From: Zygnema cylindricum
Lineage: Eukaryota > Streptophyta > Zygnematophyceae > Zygnematales > Zygnemataceae
Assembly (NCBI GenBank): GCA_037447655.1
Contig: JBBHKE010000323.1
Coordinates: forward strand, 146,621 to 210,620
Direction: 5' to 3'
Length of the DNA stretch: 64,000 nucleotides
Part shown: positions 22,651 through 34,959 of the stretch, in pieces
Position numbering within the stretch: position 1 is the first letter of the stretch
How the letters are laid out: each line of letters starts with the position of its first letter
Notes under the pieces: generated by a model
The model's input: the letters and a program-made list of their open reading frames with translations, nothing else
The model's database searches: none
What the model was told of the DNA's origin: nothing
Translations under genes and position numbers: made by a program

Positions 22651-24035
22651 CGTGATATGGACCCATTAAAGTTTTCAACTAAGAAATTTACCTAGTATAG
22701 AGTCTATCAACGATCGAATGAAGAGACCTCCATGCTGCTCTATGATCGAAGCAAATCCTCGTCCACCACACGGAGTGTCCCTCTCTTGCTAATTTATTGG
22801 AGTCATTGATTATAACATGTATGGAGAGACATGCAAGTCACCCACTTATCTCTTAAAGGAGCTAAAGAACAGAAAAAAATATAAGGATAAAAAGATGTTA
22901 TATATTAAAATTGTCATAATAAATATATCTTTCATTACTTGGGGTAGTAAGTAGATCATTCTATAAGTTGCCGTCTAGTGTTCCTTTTTACTTTTAGTGC
23001 TCATGTAATTAAGTACCGGCACAAACGCATTTGTACATAGGAGCTGATTCACAATTTTACAATATACAGTGTATCCTAGCACGGTGGTTTTAAAGTTTGA
23101 TCTGACAAAAATTTGTGCCCACAAAAATCTCGTGTGAAACCAAGATATAAAAATATCGCTCGATTTTACCGTACCTACTCCGATATAGTTTGAAACTGGT
23201 AACTGACATACGTGGTTTTCTACGAGCTCGAGTCACGACCACGTTCTGAGTGCGTTTTGCCCGTTTTTCGGTTATAGCCTAATTTTAACGGTGATCGGAC
23301 GGTCATAGCTGGCTTCGAGTATTACAACGATTTGGTTTCTGTACTAGCAAATTAAGTGGTTCTCATTTTCTATGCGTAAATCGCCACCTTGTGGTCCTTG
23401 TGGACCTTTCTGCTCTCTCTCTTAGCGACACCTGTCATCAACCTTCCATATCTAACGGCTGGGATGCATATCATCCCTTGTACGCGCTAACTTTGATCCA
23501 CGTGGTAGGCTTTTTATTGGGTTTGCCACATCAGCTTCATCTGGAGGCCTACGGTGAGTGGCCTGATCCTCCAATTACAAGTTTTCGGCAAAATACGAAT
23601 CTTTGCCCGAACACTGTGGCTCACTAAAATTATTTGTCACAACCGGAATATGTGGTGTCTATCCGTTCCGTAATTCTCACGCGGGAACTCTTTATCCTTT
23701 AACACTTGTCCTGAAAACCTAGGCAATGTACCGATTCTGCCACGTTGGATAACTACCTTATCCAACATCAGTACGTTTCTAACCATTTCTGTCTACCTTT
23801 TCTGAAATTTTGCATGTTAAAGTTCAAAAGCAGAGTACAAATTCTCACTTTATCGATCGGTTGCCACGTGGCTTCATTCAACCGGACCCTTGACGAGCCA
23901 ACCCACACTAGTTTGCGTTTCTTTGTTTTCCTTTATTTGGTGAAACTGTAACTTTTGAAGCTAACTCTCGTGACGCACGTTTACTGTGTCATTTTTTAAT
24001 TTTAGGGTTTCCTCCGTCTTTCAAGAAGCGTAGCC
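22651..24035. promoter_or_regulatory. Rubisco activase upstream region with G-boxes and a telo-box
   Basis: Palindromic G-box cores CACGTG lie at 23499-23504 and 23865-23870; the second is inside the 10-bp palindrome GCCACGTGGC. A telo-box-like TTAGGGTTT is at about 24002-24010, about 26 bp before the start codon. Both are common in light-regulated or highly expressed plant promoters, so light control is plausible. GCCACGTGGC also occurs at about 36093 and 51676, so the motif is not unique here. I see no clear TATA box. Confidence 0.4.
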
Positions 24036-27000
24036 ATGGCGTCTGCTGCCACAATGCAGGCCGTAGCAGTTGTTCCGAAGGTAAAAACTATTTCTTTACT
24101 TTCTTTTCTTTTTTCAGAGTGTTTTTTTTCTTCTTTTTGACTTATTTGATTTGCAGTGAAGACATTTGCACTGTACTGTTTCTATTTCTCGGGTGATTTA
24201 ACAGAGTTAACAGGCAAAAGAGGTCTACGTGAAGCCATTTTTTGGTACTTTAAAGTGTCGGAGTGAATGTTTACCGAGCTCATCATTATTTTATGGAATG
24301 TGAAGAAATCTATGGGTTGTTCTTGCAATGTCGTGTCTGTGTTTAAAAGATCTTCCATTTTCTACAACCAATTGAACTATGTGCACCTTTTTCATACTTT
24401 CTGGTACATACTTTATTTCGCATGTGACATGACATGACATCTATGCGTTTTACTTCCATTTGCCATATGTATTTTATTTAACGACATATGTCTTGGATGA
24501 CCGGTATCTTTTTCTTGCAAATTTGATTCGTTTTTCACTCCCCTCTTCTTTCTCTCTCCCTCTCCCGCTCTCTTCCCCTCACTCTCCCCCTCTCCCCCCC
24601 CCTCTCTCTCTCCCTCTCCTCTCCCCCTCTCTCTCGCCCTCTCGCCCTGTTTCCCTCCCTCTTTCTTCCCCCCTCTCGCCCTCTCGCCCACTCTTCACCC
24701 TCCTTCCTTTCTCCCTCTCTCCCTCCCTTTCCCTCCCACTCCCTTTATTGTGTATATGCAGACTGCTCCAGCAGCCACCAGTCAGAATGGCACGACAGCT
24801 GTCTCCACCACAGGCTCTGCTTTTTTTGGCAGCAGAAATGCTTTCCCCGTACAGTCCGTACAGTCCGTACAGCCAAACAGAGGAAGGGTGGTTTGCCAGG
24901 CAGCCACTGACCGGTGGTCAAAACTTGGATCTGATACTTCGGATGACCAGCAGGATATCACGAGGGGGAAGGGAATGGTTGAGGAGTTGTTCCAGGTGTG
25001 TAAGAATTTTTGCTTTGGAATACCCGTTTTTTCGGTTTTTCTCCTCTTTTTTTGTTTTGTTTTTTTCCCCCCATCATTGGCAGATACTACCGTTGCTGGT
25101 CTTGGTAGGGAGAGTAAAGTCGGTTCTTCATTTATTTTAGGTTTTTGCTCCCATTCAAGTTGAATGCATTGAAGATGCAGGTTCTAGTTTCAGTTGCTGT
25201 GTGTAAGTTTGTCAGATTTGTTTAAAACTTTAGTATGTTTTTAATGTTGTTTCTACCCACTCGATTTTTTTGCTATACTAAATTAAGATGGATCCTGGCT
25301 GGAAAATTCAGTCATTTCATTCTAACGCTGTAAATCACACTGTAGGAAGTTTTTAAACAGTTGTTGTAGTCCATTAGCTAATATTTCTATATTTGGTTGT
25401 GTATTACTTTTTGCTTTTGCCAGGGTGGTTTTGGTATGGGAACTCAACATGCTGTCCTTTCTTCCTACGATTATCAGAGCCAGGGACAACGCAAGTAAGT
25501 TTTTTCTTTGCAACTTTTTTTTTTTTGCAACTTTTTTTTAGGCAACTTTTTTGGTTGCCTATCCGTGCTTGTGTGTATTCCTATTTTCTTTTCTTCTTGG
25601 CATGAGTTGTTTATTGGTGCTTGTTCATTCCTTTTTCCAACTATTTCAGTTTCCTGTTTGATCTTTTTTCATGCGGAATTTATGGTGTTTTTTTATTTGT
25701 ATTAACGTAATGTTTTAGGGTTTTTTTAATGCAGTTTGCAATGGGACAACATGAAGGATGGTTACTACATTGCTCCTGCTTTCATGGACAAAGTTGTGGT
25801 TCATCTGTCGAAGAATTTCATGAAGCTTCCTAACATTAAGGTGAGTATCTGTTTAATAACTTTGTTTTTATTTCCTCTTCCTAACATTAGGATGGGGCCC
25901 TATTTAATAACTTCATTTTATATTCCTCCTTCCTAACGTCAGGGTTTTGTTATCGTTTTTTAACTCTGTTGGTAACTTCTTTTTTGTTCCCTAAACTGCA
26001 TTTGTGTTAGTAAACACGAAATGTTATGGCGGACGAGATCATTCCTTAACGAGAGCATATTTGCTTTTTTTTGATAGTTCGTTTGTCATTTTTTTTTCTT
26101 TTTTGGTTTGGGAGTGTGTCTGAATCAGCATGGGAAATGTTGTTTAACTGATGGTTTTTGTTTACATGCAGGTTCCTTTGATTCTTGGAGTTTGGGGAGG
26201 AAAGGGACAGGGAAAATCTTTCCAGGCTGAACTTATCTTCTCAAAACTTGGAATTAAGTGAGGCCTAATTCAAACATTATTTTTCACTTTCTGTCGTATT
26301 TGATCAAACTGATTGCTTTTTTTTTTTATAATTGTCTAAGTGTCTAAGTGTCTAAGTTTGTCTTATCTTTGCCCTATTGTTTACTAGTATTTCTGTAACT
26401 TGCCATTCCTAAGCCTGTTTATCCCCGGAACATTTTACTTTTCGATTGATGTTTTGTCATGTCTTTTTGTACCTACTAATGGTATGTTTCATGTTTCAAA
26501 TCTGTTTTTCTTTTTCCTTCTTTCTTTGTCCTTCTTTCTTTACCCTCCTTTCTTTACCCTCCTTTCTTTAGAGCAAGTTGCTTTCGAATATGGATTAATA
26601 GAATTTGACCTGTTATTGGTTTGCTTTTACGACTGTATTTCAGCCCCATTGTGATGAGCGCGGGAGAATTAGAGTCTGGAAATGCCGGAGAGCCTGCAAA
26701 ACTTATCAGACAACGTTACCGTGAGGCGTCTGATATGATCAAAAAGGGAAAAATGTGTTGTCTTTTTATCAACGATCTTGACGCGGGTGCGGGTCGTATG
26801 GGCGGAACCACACAGTATACGGTCAACAACCAGATGGTCAACGCCACACTTATGAACATTGCAGATAGTCCAACTAATGTGCAACTACCTGGCATGTAAG
26901 TTTTTTTGTCTGTCTTCCGATCCGTTGAAACCAAGGGAGGATTTGTTATGGAGTTTTTAGGTTTTTTTATGATCGGCTCTAGTGTTGGTATTTCTGTGAA

Positions 27001-30000
27001 ATACTGGTCGAAATAAACAACAAGGCAAGCACCGAATTTGGAGGTTTTGAGTGCCGTATGGTTAAAAGAATATGATATGCCTTTTTCTTTTATGCTCTGG
27101 TTCCTGAGAATGCAAATATATAGAGTCCAGCGTAGACTTGGATGTTTTTCTTGCTTTGAAGGTGATTGCTGAGGATGATTCCTGATTTTTATATTCTGTG
27201 CATTCTGATTTGCAGATACAACAAGGAAGAGATTCCTCGAGTGCCCATTATTGTGACTGGAAATGACTTTTCAACCCTTTATGCTCCCCTTATCCGTGAT
27301 GGACGTATGGAGAAATTCTATTGGGCGCCCACTCGAGATGATCGCATTGGTGTTTGCAAAGGGATTTTCCGACTGGATGGGATTCCTGAGCAGGACGTTG
27401 TGAGATTGGTCGATACCTACCCTGGACAATCCATTGGTATGTACTCTACTGCTTGCAAACCCTGAGTGCTTGTAAATATGCATTTTTTTTTTTTAGGTTT
27501 TACAGTAATAACGTGAGTTTGTAGGAGGGACTTTTTTGTCAAAGCCGTTTTTGAAAATGTTGGAGCATGTTGAAAACTTATCGTTTTAAACGTTCGATTT
27601 GAAGCAAAAGGTGGGGCTCTCTGATTGTCATTAGTTTTGCAAGGAAGCAGTACGGATTTCAATGGGTTATCAAAATTCTCGCTTTTTATTGGTTCATTCA
27701 AAGAAATGTATAAAGTTATTATTATAGATGGTTGTTGATGTCGTTTCACAATTCATTCACACGTGATACATCAAAGACTATGACTGGTACTAATTTCTAT
27801 TTTTTTTTACACATCATTCCTTGGCTGGTGTGTTCTCTTTCCTCAAAATCAATCGAGTTCTTTCTTGGGAATTGTCTAAATGCATGCTAAATTTTTACAA
27901 TTGAGTGTGCCAAAAGTGGGAAAAAAAAGTTAGTTTCACTGCATCTTACATAGTGATTGTCAAAACGAGATTGATGTATATGATCAAAATCGCAAACAAT
28001 ATCTTGTGCTTTTGATATATTATAATATTGAGGATTTAAAAATACATATCGGTAATTAGCAAAACCCGCTGGATATACATCAGGACTAAATAATTGGTAT
28101 GTTACATCATTAGTGGAGCATGTAATCTTAACATTCGTGTCATTGTTTTGTTCCATCCATGTTTATTTTGTTTTTACCATGATAATTTAAGGAAGCCAGT
28201 TTTTGTGTAAAGTGTCACTTCTGCAACGTCCATGACAGCTGCATATGCTGTTTTTCTCTGTGAAGTTTAAATAACTATCCAGAAAAGTGAGACAGTGAAA
28301 CGGAAATCTCATGGAAATTGTTCAACAAGTCAGATGTCTGACTATACGAGAGTAGTAAAAGATGTAAAAATGATTTCAGTCACAAGTTCACTGTAGTTAC
28401 GCTCGTACAAATGAAGTATCTAAAAGATATGCAAAGATTTTATGCAAATTTTGGCTTTACAACAGAATTTTAACAGGCTAACCTTTTTTTTTTAATCGAT
28501 GCTTCAGATTTCTTTGGTGCATTGAGGGCCCGAGTTTACGACGACGAGGTCCGAAAATGGGTAGCTGAAGTTGGAGTTGAAAACATAGGCAAGAAGCTGG
28601 TTAACTCCCGAGACGGCCCACCGACCTTCGCACAACCTCCCATGGATCTCTCTTTACTCCTCCATTATGGAAACATGTTGGTTGCCGAGCAGGATAATGT
28701 TAAGCGTGTGCAACTGGCTGACCAGTACCTTGGGGGGGCTGCGTTGGGCAATGCAAATGACGATGCCATGAAACAGGGTGTCTTCTATGGTGCAGGTGAG
28801 ACTTAAATCTCTCTCTCTCTCTCCTAATTTCCTCCAACACGCTTCCAGCCACCCNNNNNNNNNNNNNNNNNNNNNNNNNNNNNNNNNNNNNNNNNNNNNN
28901 NNNNNNNNNNNNNNNNNNNNNNNNNNNNNNNNNNNNNNNNNNNNNNNNNNNNNNNNNNNNNNNNNNNNNNNNNNNNNNNNNNNNNNNNNNNNNNNNNNNN
29001 NNNNNNNNNNNNNNNNNNNNNNNNNNNNNNNNNNNNNNNNNNNNNNNNNNNNNNNNNNNNNNNNNNNNNNNNNNNNNNNNNNNNNNNNNNNNNNNNNNNN
29101 NNNNNNNNNNNNNNNNNNNNNNNNNNNNNNNNNNNNNCCTCCCCCCTCTCATCTCTCTCCCTCCCCCCTCTCTATTCTTCCCTCTCTCCTCTCTCTCTTA
29201 TCCTAAATGTTACTCTTTCACGCCATAGTTCAAATGTGCAAAAACAAGTGGAAACAAGATATGAGGTTACTATATACTGTGTATTATACGGTGTGATCAC
29301 CCTATAGTGTGGGTTAAACTGTTTTTGCACATTTAAAATATGTTTCATCCTTGTTAGTTTTGGAGCGTTGGCAGTTAAAGTTAAGGCTCAAACAATAAAA
29401 TGTTACTGCCATCTTTGTTCTTTTGTCGACAGTTTTAAGATTTTGTCAGTTTGCCTTTATCCTTTCAATGTTACATCCACAGTTAACGAATAACTGGTGC
29501 TTGACTGTTGATACCTTTTGCTGTCCCTTTTCAGACAGCTCATACCTTTTGCTGTCCCTTTTCAGACAGCTGATAGTAAAATCTCCTTCTTGTTGCTTTC
29601 ATTTTTGCAATGATATTGTGTTTGGTCATTGTGGCTACATAGAACATCTATTTAAATATTGCTGTCTATTAACTGTTATGATCTATGAACTATTATTATC
29701 TATTAGCTACTATTACCTGTTAATTACGTTCAGGTTCCACTAATTATTATTATCAATTAATTATGTTTAGGTTCTATTAATTATTATTATCCATTAACTG
29801 TTATTATCTAATGCTTACGTTCAGGTTCTATTAATCAGTATAATCCATTAACTACCATTATCAATTAATTACGTTCAGGTTCTATTAATTATTATTATCT
29901 ACTAACTCTTATTATCGATTGATTATGTCCATGTTCTATTGATTATTATCATCTATTAACTATCGTTATTCATTAATTACGTTCAGGTTCTATTAATTAC

Positions 30001-30466
30001 TATTAACTACTAACTCTTATTATCGATTGACTATGTCCAGGTTCTATTGATTATTATCATCTTTTAACTGCCATCATTATCATCTATTAACTATCATTAT
30101 CCATTAATTACGTTCAGGTTCTATTAATTATTATTAACTACTAACTCTTATTATCGATTGATTATGTCCAGCTTCTATTGATTATTATCATCTATTAACT
30201 ACCATCATCTATTAATTACGTTCACGTTCTATTAATTATTATTATCTACTAACTCTTATTATCGATTATGTCCAGGTTCTCCAGTCAAGTCCAAGCAACC
30301 TAAACCAGAAGTCGCTCCTTCTCCTGAACCTGTGGCTGCCTCAAACGGAGGCTTCTTTTCTTCGTCCTTTTCTGACGAGGCTCCAGTAGAACAACATAGG
30401 CCCACTCCTACTAGTCGACCTTCTCCAAGAGGAGGACCACGTGGAAGGTCAAGAGGAAGGAGGTAA
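24036..30466 (+). CDS. RCA: Rubisco activase, chloroplast precursor
   Basis: Nine exons, all GT-AG: 24036-24080, 24762-24995, 25424-25494, 25735-25840, 26172-26257, 26644-26895, 27216-27436, 28508-28795 and 30276-30466. They join in frame to 497 aa. Residues 1 to about 60 are a Ser/Thr/Ala-rich transit peptide. The AAA+ ATPase has Walker [12 protein letters not shown] (158-168) and Walker B CLFINDLD (220-227). Signature segments [19 protein letters not shown] and [15 protein letters not shown] are intact. The protein remodels inhibited Rubisco in the chloroplast stroma. The body matches the family up to GVFYG. The tail (435-497) instead is Lys/Pro/Ser-rich and ends [16 protein letters not shown], with no cysteines, so the redox-regulated extension of alpha forms is absent. 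The stop TAA lies within AG|GTAAGC, a good 5' splice site, so another isoform is possible. Codon LPGI replaces the usual LPGM at the exon 6/7 junction. Confidence 0.95.
24540..24745. repeat. CT-rich tract in Rubisco activase intron 1
   Basis: Irregular CCCTCTCTC repeats end just before the exon 2 acceptor ATATGCAG, so the tract acts as, or has expanded from, the polypyrimidine tract. Exon 2 itself holds a 9-bp triplet GTACAGTCC encoding VQSVQSVQ. Confidence 0.75.
28855..29137. other. Assembly gap
   Basis: 283 unresolved bases in Rubisco activase intron 8, flanked by CT-rich sequence on both sides, so the gap is probably a long CT repeat. Confidence 0.95.
29224..29342. mobile_element. Short hAT-like MITE in Rubisco activase intron 8
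   Basis: The left end CATAGTTCAAATGTGCAAAA and the reverse-strand right end CATATTTTAAATGTGCAAAA match at 17 of 20. The flanks TTTCACGC (29216-29223) and TTTCATCC (29343-29350) agree at 6 of 8, consistent with an aged 8-bp target duplication. The tip CATAGTTCAAA is shared with the element at 34044. Confidence 0.55.
29508..29573. repeat. Tandem duplication (32 bp x2) ending in CAGACAGCT
   Basis: The unit ATACCTTTTGCTGTCCCTTT followed by TCAGACAGCT is repeated back to back. Each unit ends in a pyrimidine-tract plus CAG, which resembles a 3' splice site. It lies in Rubisco activase intron 8. Confidence 0.7.
29690..30280 (+). repeat. 54-bp minisatellite carrying splice-acceptor copies
   Basis: About eleven units of AT-rich TTATTATC...TTAATTA sequence. 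Each contains a version of TTCAGGTTCT or TCCAGGTTCT at 29731, 29768, 29822, 29876, 29929, 29984, 30038, 30115, 30169, 30223 and 30273. Spacing is mostly 53-55 bp (others 37, 50 and 77). The last copy is the real acceptor of exon 9, whose first bases GTTCT belong to the unit. Some copies have lost the AG (CATG, CACG). Confidence 0.85.
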
Positions 30467-33160
30467 GCACTAATTTTGAGAGTTTGTCAAAATGAGAGCT
30501 CGTCGAAATAGGAGCTCGTCAGCTGAAAATTGTTTCCGGCTAAAATTATGGATAGAAAAGGGTAAACTTGGAAAATGAGGCCCCCAATAGACCTAAATCT
30601 TTGCAAAATGAGCTTAAAACTTGCCGCTGTTGTGAAGTTATTGTAGGTAGGAAAAAGGGAAAAGACAAAAATGGAAGACGGTTTCGAGGTATTGGATGAA
30701 TCAGGAAAGGGAAAACGTGCTTTGTAGGTTAAGAGATAAAACAAAACTATTGCTTGATGACCAATTAGAATGTGTAACCTTTCAGTTTCAGTTTTTTACT
30801 CTGTTTACTTAATTAAGATGGCAGTTATCTATCCCTATTTTATGTTAGACTGGGTAGTTAGCTGGAGCTATTAGACAAACTTTGTAAGTTTTTTTTTTTT
30901 TTTTTTTTAGCTTTCTAAGAAGCTTTCTACACATGCATGTATTTGATGACTCCAAACCAACCATTTTGATTGTTATTCGATGACTCATGGGATCCAAGTG
31001 CGCAAATTGTTTTTTTTTTTCTTTTTTGTTTCAAATCAAGGGGTAATTTTGTGGGAGTGTTTTTTAAAAGGATTGTTATGCATAGTTGAAAAAAAGTCTT
31101 CCCAAATTTTGAGCTGATAGGGTGATTACACGAAGGATTCTATCCTCGTGCAATACATTACATTATATTAAATATACATTATGTTATACATTGCTTTACA
31201 TTATCTTATACATTGCATTACGTTATACATTACATTGTCTTATACATTACAATACGTTATACATCACATTATCTCATGCATTACATTACATTATTACAAT
31301 TAGCATTAAAGTTTCATGAGTAACTGCACCAATGATTACTGAGACTGTACCAATTGTACCATGTACACAAAAAACGAGGGTAAAACCGCGATAGTGAAAC
31401 TTCCATCGTGTGATAACCCAATGAGGTTTGAAAAGGAAGTAGCCGAGTGACGAGACATATCCAGATTTGCTGCGTAAAAAGACAATAATGGCATTAAAAT
31501 GGAATCATTTGTTTTTTTAAAGGATAAGTTTGTGTCATCTTCTAGGGTTGTATTCGGGTTGTTGGATCTTTGCCTTAGAAGGATTATAGTGAAAAATTAC
31601 TAATTTCAAATTTTCTTGCGAAGGATTGTTCTTGGTGGGTCTACCTACGGCTTTGAAGAATAATGTAAAGACTAATTTTGATTCTTTCCTATTTCAATTT
31701 TTAGGTTGTCGTATAGTTAGTTGTAAATCTGACTTTAAGGTTAGAGGATGGTCATTATCACTGTTCAAGGCATAAGTCTAAAGTGCAAAATACTGTGGCA
31801 AGGTCGTAAGTATTGGGCTAGAGAATCCGTGTATTTGATTTTACTCTATACTTATTTGATTAACAATGTTTAACATCATTTATTGCATTTTAAGACTCTA
31901 ACGGAAAGGCCAAATGGAAAATAACAGGATCGTTTTGACGTGAAATTCATAAAATCTTTTCAGATTTTTTGTTGAAACTTTCTTGACTGTAACGAATTCT
32001 TTCCGAACCTTTGAAAGCAAATTGAAAGGTTTTTCACTTCCTATGATAATAAACCGTACGCAGTACCTAGTACGATGGTATTTAGTACATAGTACAGCGG
32101 TACCCATACTGTAATATCCACCCTACTGAACTTACTAGTGTTTTTTTTTTTTTATTGTTAATTTTAGAAACTGATTTTTTATTTTTATCGACATTTATAT
32201 GAATTGAACCGTAGTCTATAGTATCTTAAAACTTGAACCACGGTAAAGACAATCGGCTTCAAACTGCTTTGGACTCCTGATCAAAGATTGCCGTCAGCAA
32301 CAAATTTGTTTGTATTTTGTATGATTATATACTTTTTTTCAAAGTTTTGTACTATTGTTGACAAAGAAAGAGAGGGAGAGGAAGAGGGAGGGGGAGAGGG
32401 AGGGGAGGGGGAGAGGGAGGGAAGGGGGAGGGGAGGAGGGGGGGGGGGGGGGGGGGAAATATTAGAACAGTTCCACCTCGCAAAACTAGACGTATCTCAA
32501 GTTCATGGAGGCGGATGTTACGGTGGTACATGATAGTTATTTCACTCTGATTGTTATGAATTGAACTTTTTGGTAGATTAAAAATCTTTGGTGAGATTAT
32601 TAATAACAAAATTTCTTAGGCAGGCATTAAAACCCTTTATGTAAGCATATGGGTACACGAGTCAAATGGAGAATTATCAAATCTATTCTTACATACGGTT
32701 GGGAAGGAAAACTTAGCAAAAAATAAACTTTGTTGTAACTCAAAAGCTTTCTAAGTGGTATTTATGGGATGCATCTCTTTAAAGATCTCTTTAAATTGCA
32801 AGCTTATATTGTTCTCCAAATATTTGACTTTTTAAAGGTTTTGCCAAGATTAGACATAAATCCTTGTGTACTCTATTCCAAGTATTAAAATTTGTTAAAT
32901 ACGTGGGATTGTAAGCCATCCAAGTACATGGAAACAAAAGAAGGAAAAAACCATAACAAAACGAAAAGAAATTACACAATAAACAAACAAACAAAATGTT
33001 TTCGTGACACGGGTTTCACAAAGTAAAAAGTCTTATTTTAGCAAACATATGAATCAATGTAAAAACAATTAACCTCCTCGTTGTTGATGGTCCTAGACCC
33101 TTAACAACACTGGGTTCGATATGTCGGAGTAGCCTTGGGTCACGCTACTAAGGAGGGGAA
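30467..33160. other. Intergenic, no gene seen
   Basis: Contents: poly-T followed by AG at 30889-30910 (a possible acceptor for an alternative Rubisco activase 3' exon, but it opens only a short unrelated frame); a TTACATTATA/ATACATTACAT simple repeat at 31150-31290; and a GA/G-rich tract at 32363-32458 ending in a run of G. Confidence 0.5.
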
Positions 33161-33179
33161 TGATTGTGTACACCGCAAT

Positions 33180-33790
33180 GCTTTTCTTTTATTTTATTGG
33201 ATGATTTTATTCCAATGACGGTTGAGATATTTGGTTATTTGGGAGCTGCTTTGGATGAGTTCCTCCACTACTTGCCGTTTTTTCCAGAGGTATGGCCTTG
33301 GGATCACTCCTACTTTTTGTCCTTTCTACTTTTTATCGTCAACATTTATCAACTCTTTACTTTTTTTTATTGTAATCGTTCATCGGTAACATTACAACAA
33401 ATGGAAGCTTCTATCCTCCTTCGATTTATATTGCTACTGTGGATCGTCGGCATTTTTCTCCCTTAGTGTGCTCCGCCGAGCCCAGGGATTTAATGGGTTG
33501 CTTATAGTAGTTTTTTTTTTAACGCGCAGTTTGAAGATTGGTTAGGTAGTTTTTGTTTTTGATACACTTATTTGTTGTGCTTGTTGTCCCTTTCAATGTC
33601 CATTATTGGCTTGCCCTTGTTCATTTGTTAGTTTCTTTTTTTCTTTCGACCCACTATTCCTTTTTGTTTGTTTTCACCGTGTTCGGTTTTCCAGTTTCGA
33701 TTTTGCCTTTTTTTTTTTTGTTCCCATATACTCAGATGGTTTACCATCATGCTTCTAATAAATAATATTTCATTTTCTTTTGTCTAGTAA
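33180..33790 (+). pseudogene. LINE 3' end with degraded coding remnant, forward copy
   Basis: The frame at 33164-33466 keeps DDFIPMTVEIFGYLGAALDEFL, then LQQMEASILLRF, parallel to the reverse-strand copy at 35554-35261 (DDFIPMAVDIFG, LGVALDEFL, LQRVHASIILRS). Such C-terminal segments occur after reverse transcriptase in plant and algal LINE ORFs; that assignment is from memory of the pattern. The 3' end has a T-tract, TTCCCATATACTCA, the hairpin GATGGTTTACCATC (33735-33748) and AATAAATAAT. Confidence 0.6.
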
Positions 33791-34043
33791 AAAATATTTT
33801 TAAAACAAAATGAAAACTGTCTCTCGGTAGATAAGCAAAAGGTTAGGTAGGGATGGAATCGGAGTGGGAAAGGAAATGGTGCCTTATCGGAGGGCAAAAC
33901 CTATAACAAAAACAAAAATAATAAAAATAGACAAACGTTTCCTAACTTCAACTTTTGGATTCTACCTTGCGGAAATCTCCCAGATTTAATTTGAGCCTTC
34001 CTTTGGACCGTAATTCGTCATTATTTTTGCATTGTTATTAACC

Positions 34044-34349
34044 ATAGTTCAAAAGTAGGCGTTTTTATGGTAGGCCTTTGGTTGGGGCCTTTATCGTAAG
34101 TTGTGTTATGGGCTTTTCATGTGATCTCCTTAGATCGCTACTTTGATCAGCGATTCGTCCGATCGTCCGAATCTGACGGTGTAAATAAAAAATGTTGGTC
34201 CGAATGTTTTAATTGGTCCAATTTTTGGTCCGAATGTTTTAATTGGTCCGAATAGGTCCGAATACAATATGGGTCTTAAGGTCATATTGTATGTTATGCG
34301 TACAATAGGCATATTGTATGGGCCTACTTTCACCTACTTTTGAACTATG
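34044..34349. mobile_element. hAT-like MITE with perfect 8-bp target duplication
   Basis: Terminal inverted repeats start CATAGTTCAAAAGTAGG at both ends (17 of 17), then TAGGCC a few bases further in. The flanks are TTATTAAC at 34036-34043 and again at 34350-34357. The 8-bp duplication points to the hAT superfamily. The interior has a tandem TTGGTCCGAATGTTTTAA repeat and an internal CATATTGTA/TACAATATG inversion. It has no ORF. Confidence 0.82.
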
Positions 34350-34385
34350 TTATTAACGTACAATAGTGTTCATCCGTACTTACAG

Positions 34386-34571
34386 TACACCGTGAATCGC
34401 TATTAGGTCTAATAGCATTAATTCGGCGCCTCTAAATTTTGACCCTCGAACCTTCTTCTTCGAACGTAAAATAGACTTAAAGAAAAAAAAAAATTATTCT
34501 ACTTTAGTATAGGTAAGGCTTAATTAGTGTCAATCACACTATTTTAGAAAGGTATTAAATAGTGTAGTGTA
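34386..34571. mobile_element. TIR-family left end with uncertain right end
   Basis: TACACCGTGAATCGCTATTA at 34386 is a near-consensus tip, followed by GGTCTAATAGCATTAATTCG. The best right end is TAAATAGTGTAGTGTAC near 34558-34571, which is weak. It may be truncated. Confidence 0.4.
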
Positions 34572-34959
34572 CGAAGTATGCTAGACCGTACTAAAATTGC
34601 TCGGTTTCTTTGTACAAACATACAAAAAAAGTGACAGATAACGACGTCGAGACGTGAAACGAGTCGCGTTAAAAGTACGTTTTTCTCCATATGTACAAAT
34701 GTACGAATTGTCTGTACGGAAAACACCACCACCCTCCCCCCATTAATATATGAAGTTCATGTACTTTTAGAAAAAAAAATCCTAATTTTTGAGCTAGAAA
34801 CATTAAGATTAAATAAAAAATAAAAAAATAAATATGTAATATGCAATTTTTATTACTAGAAAGCGCACTCAGACGTGGTTCCTAGTAATAACAATAAGTA
34901 TGGGGGGAAATCACGCGAGAGTGTTCTCACATGTTTAAACGTTGACTGTGTGAACATAG

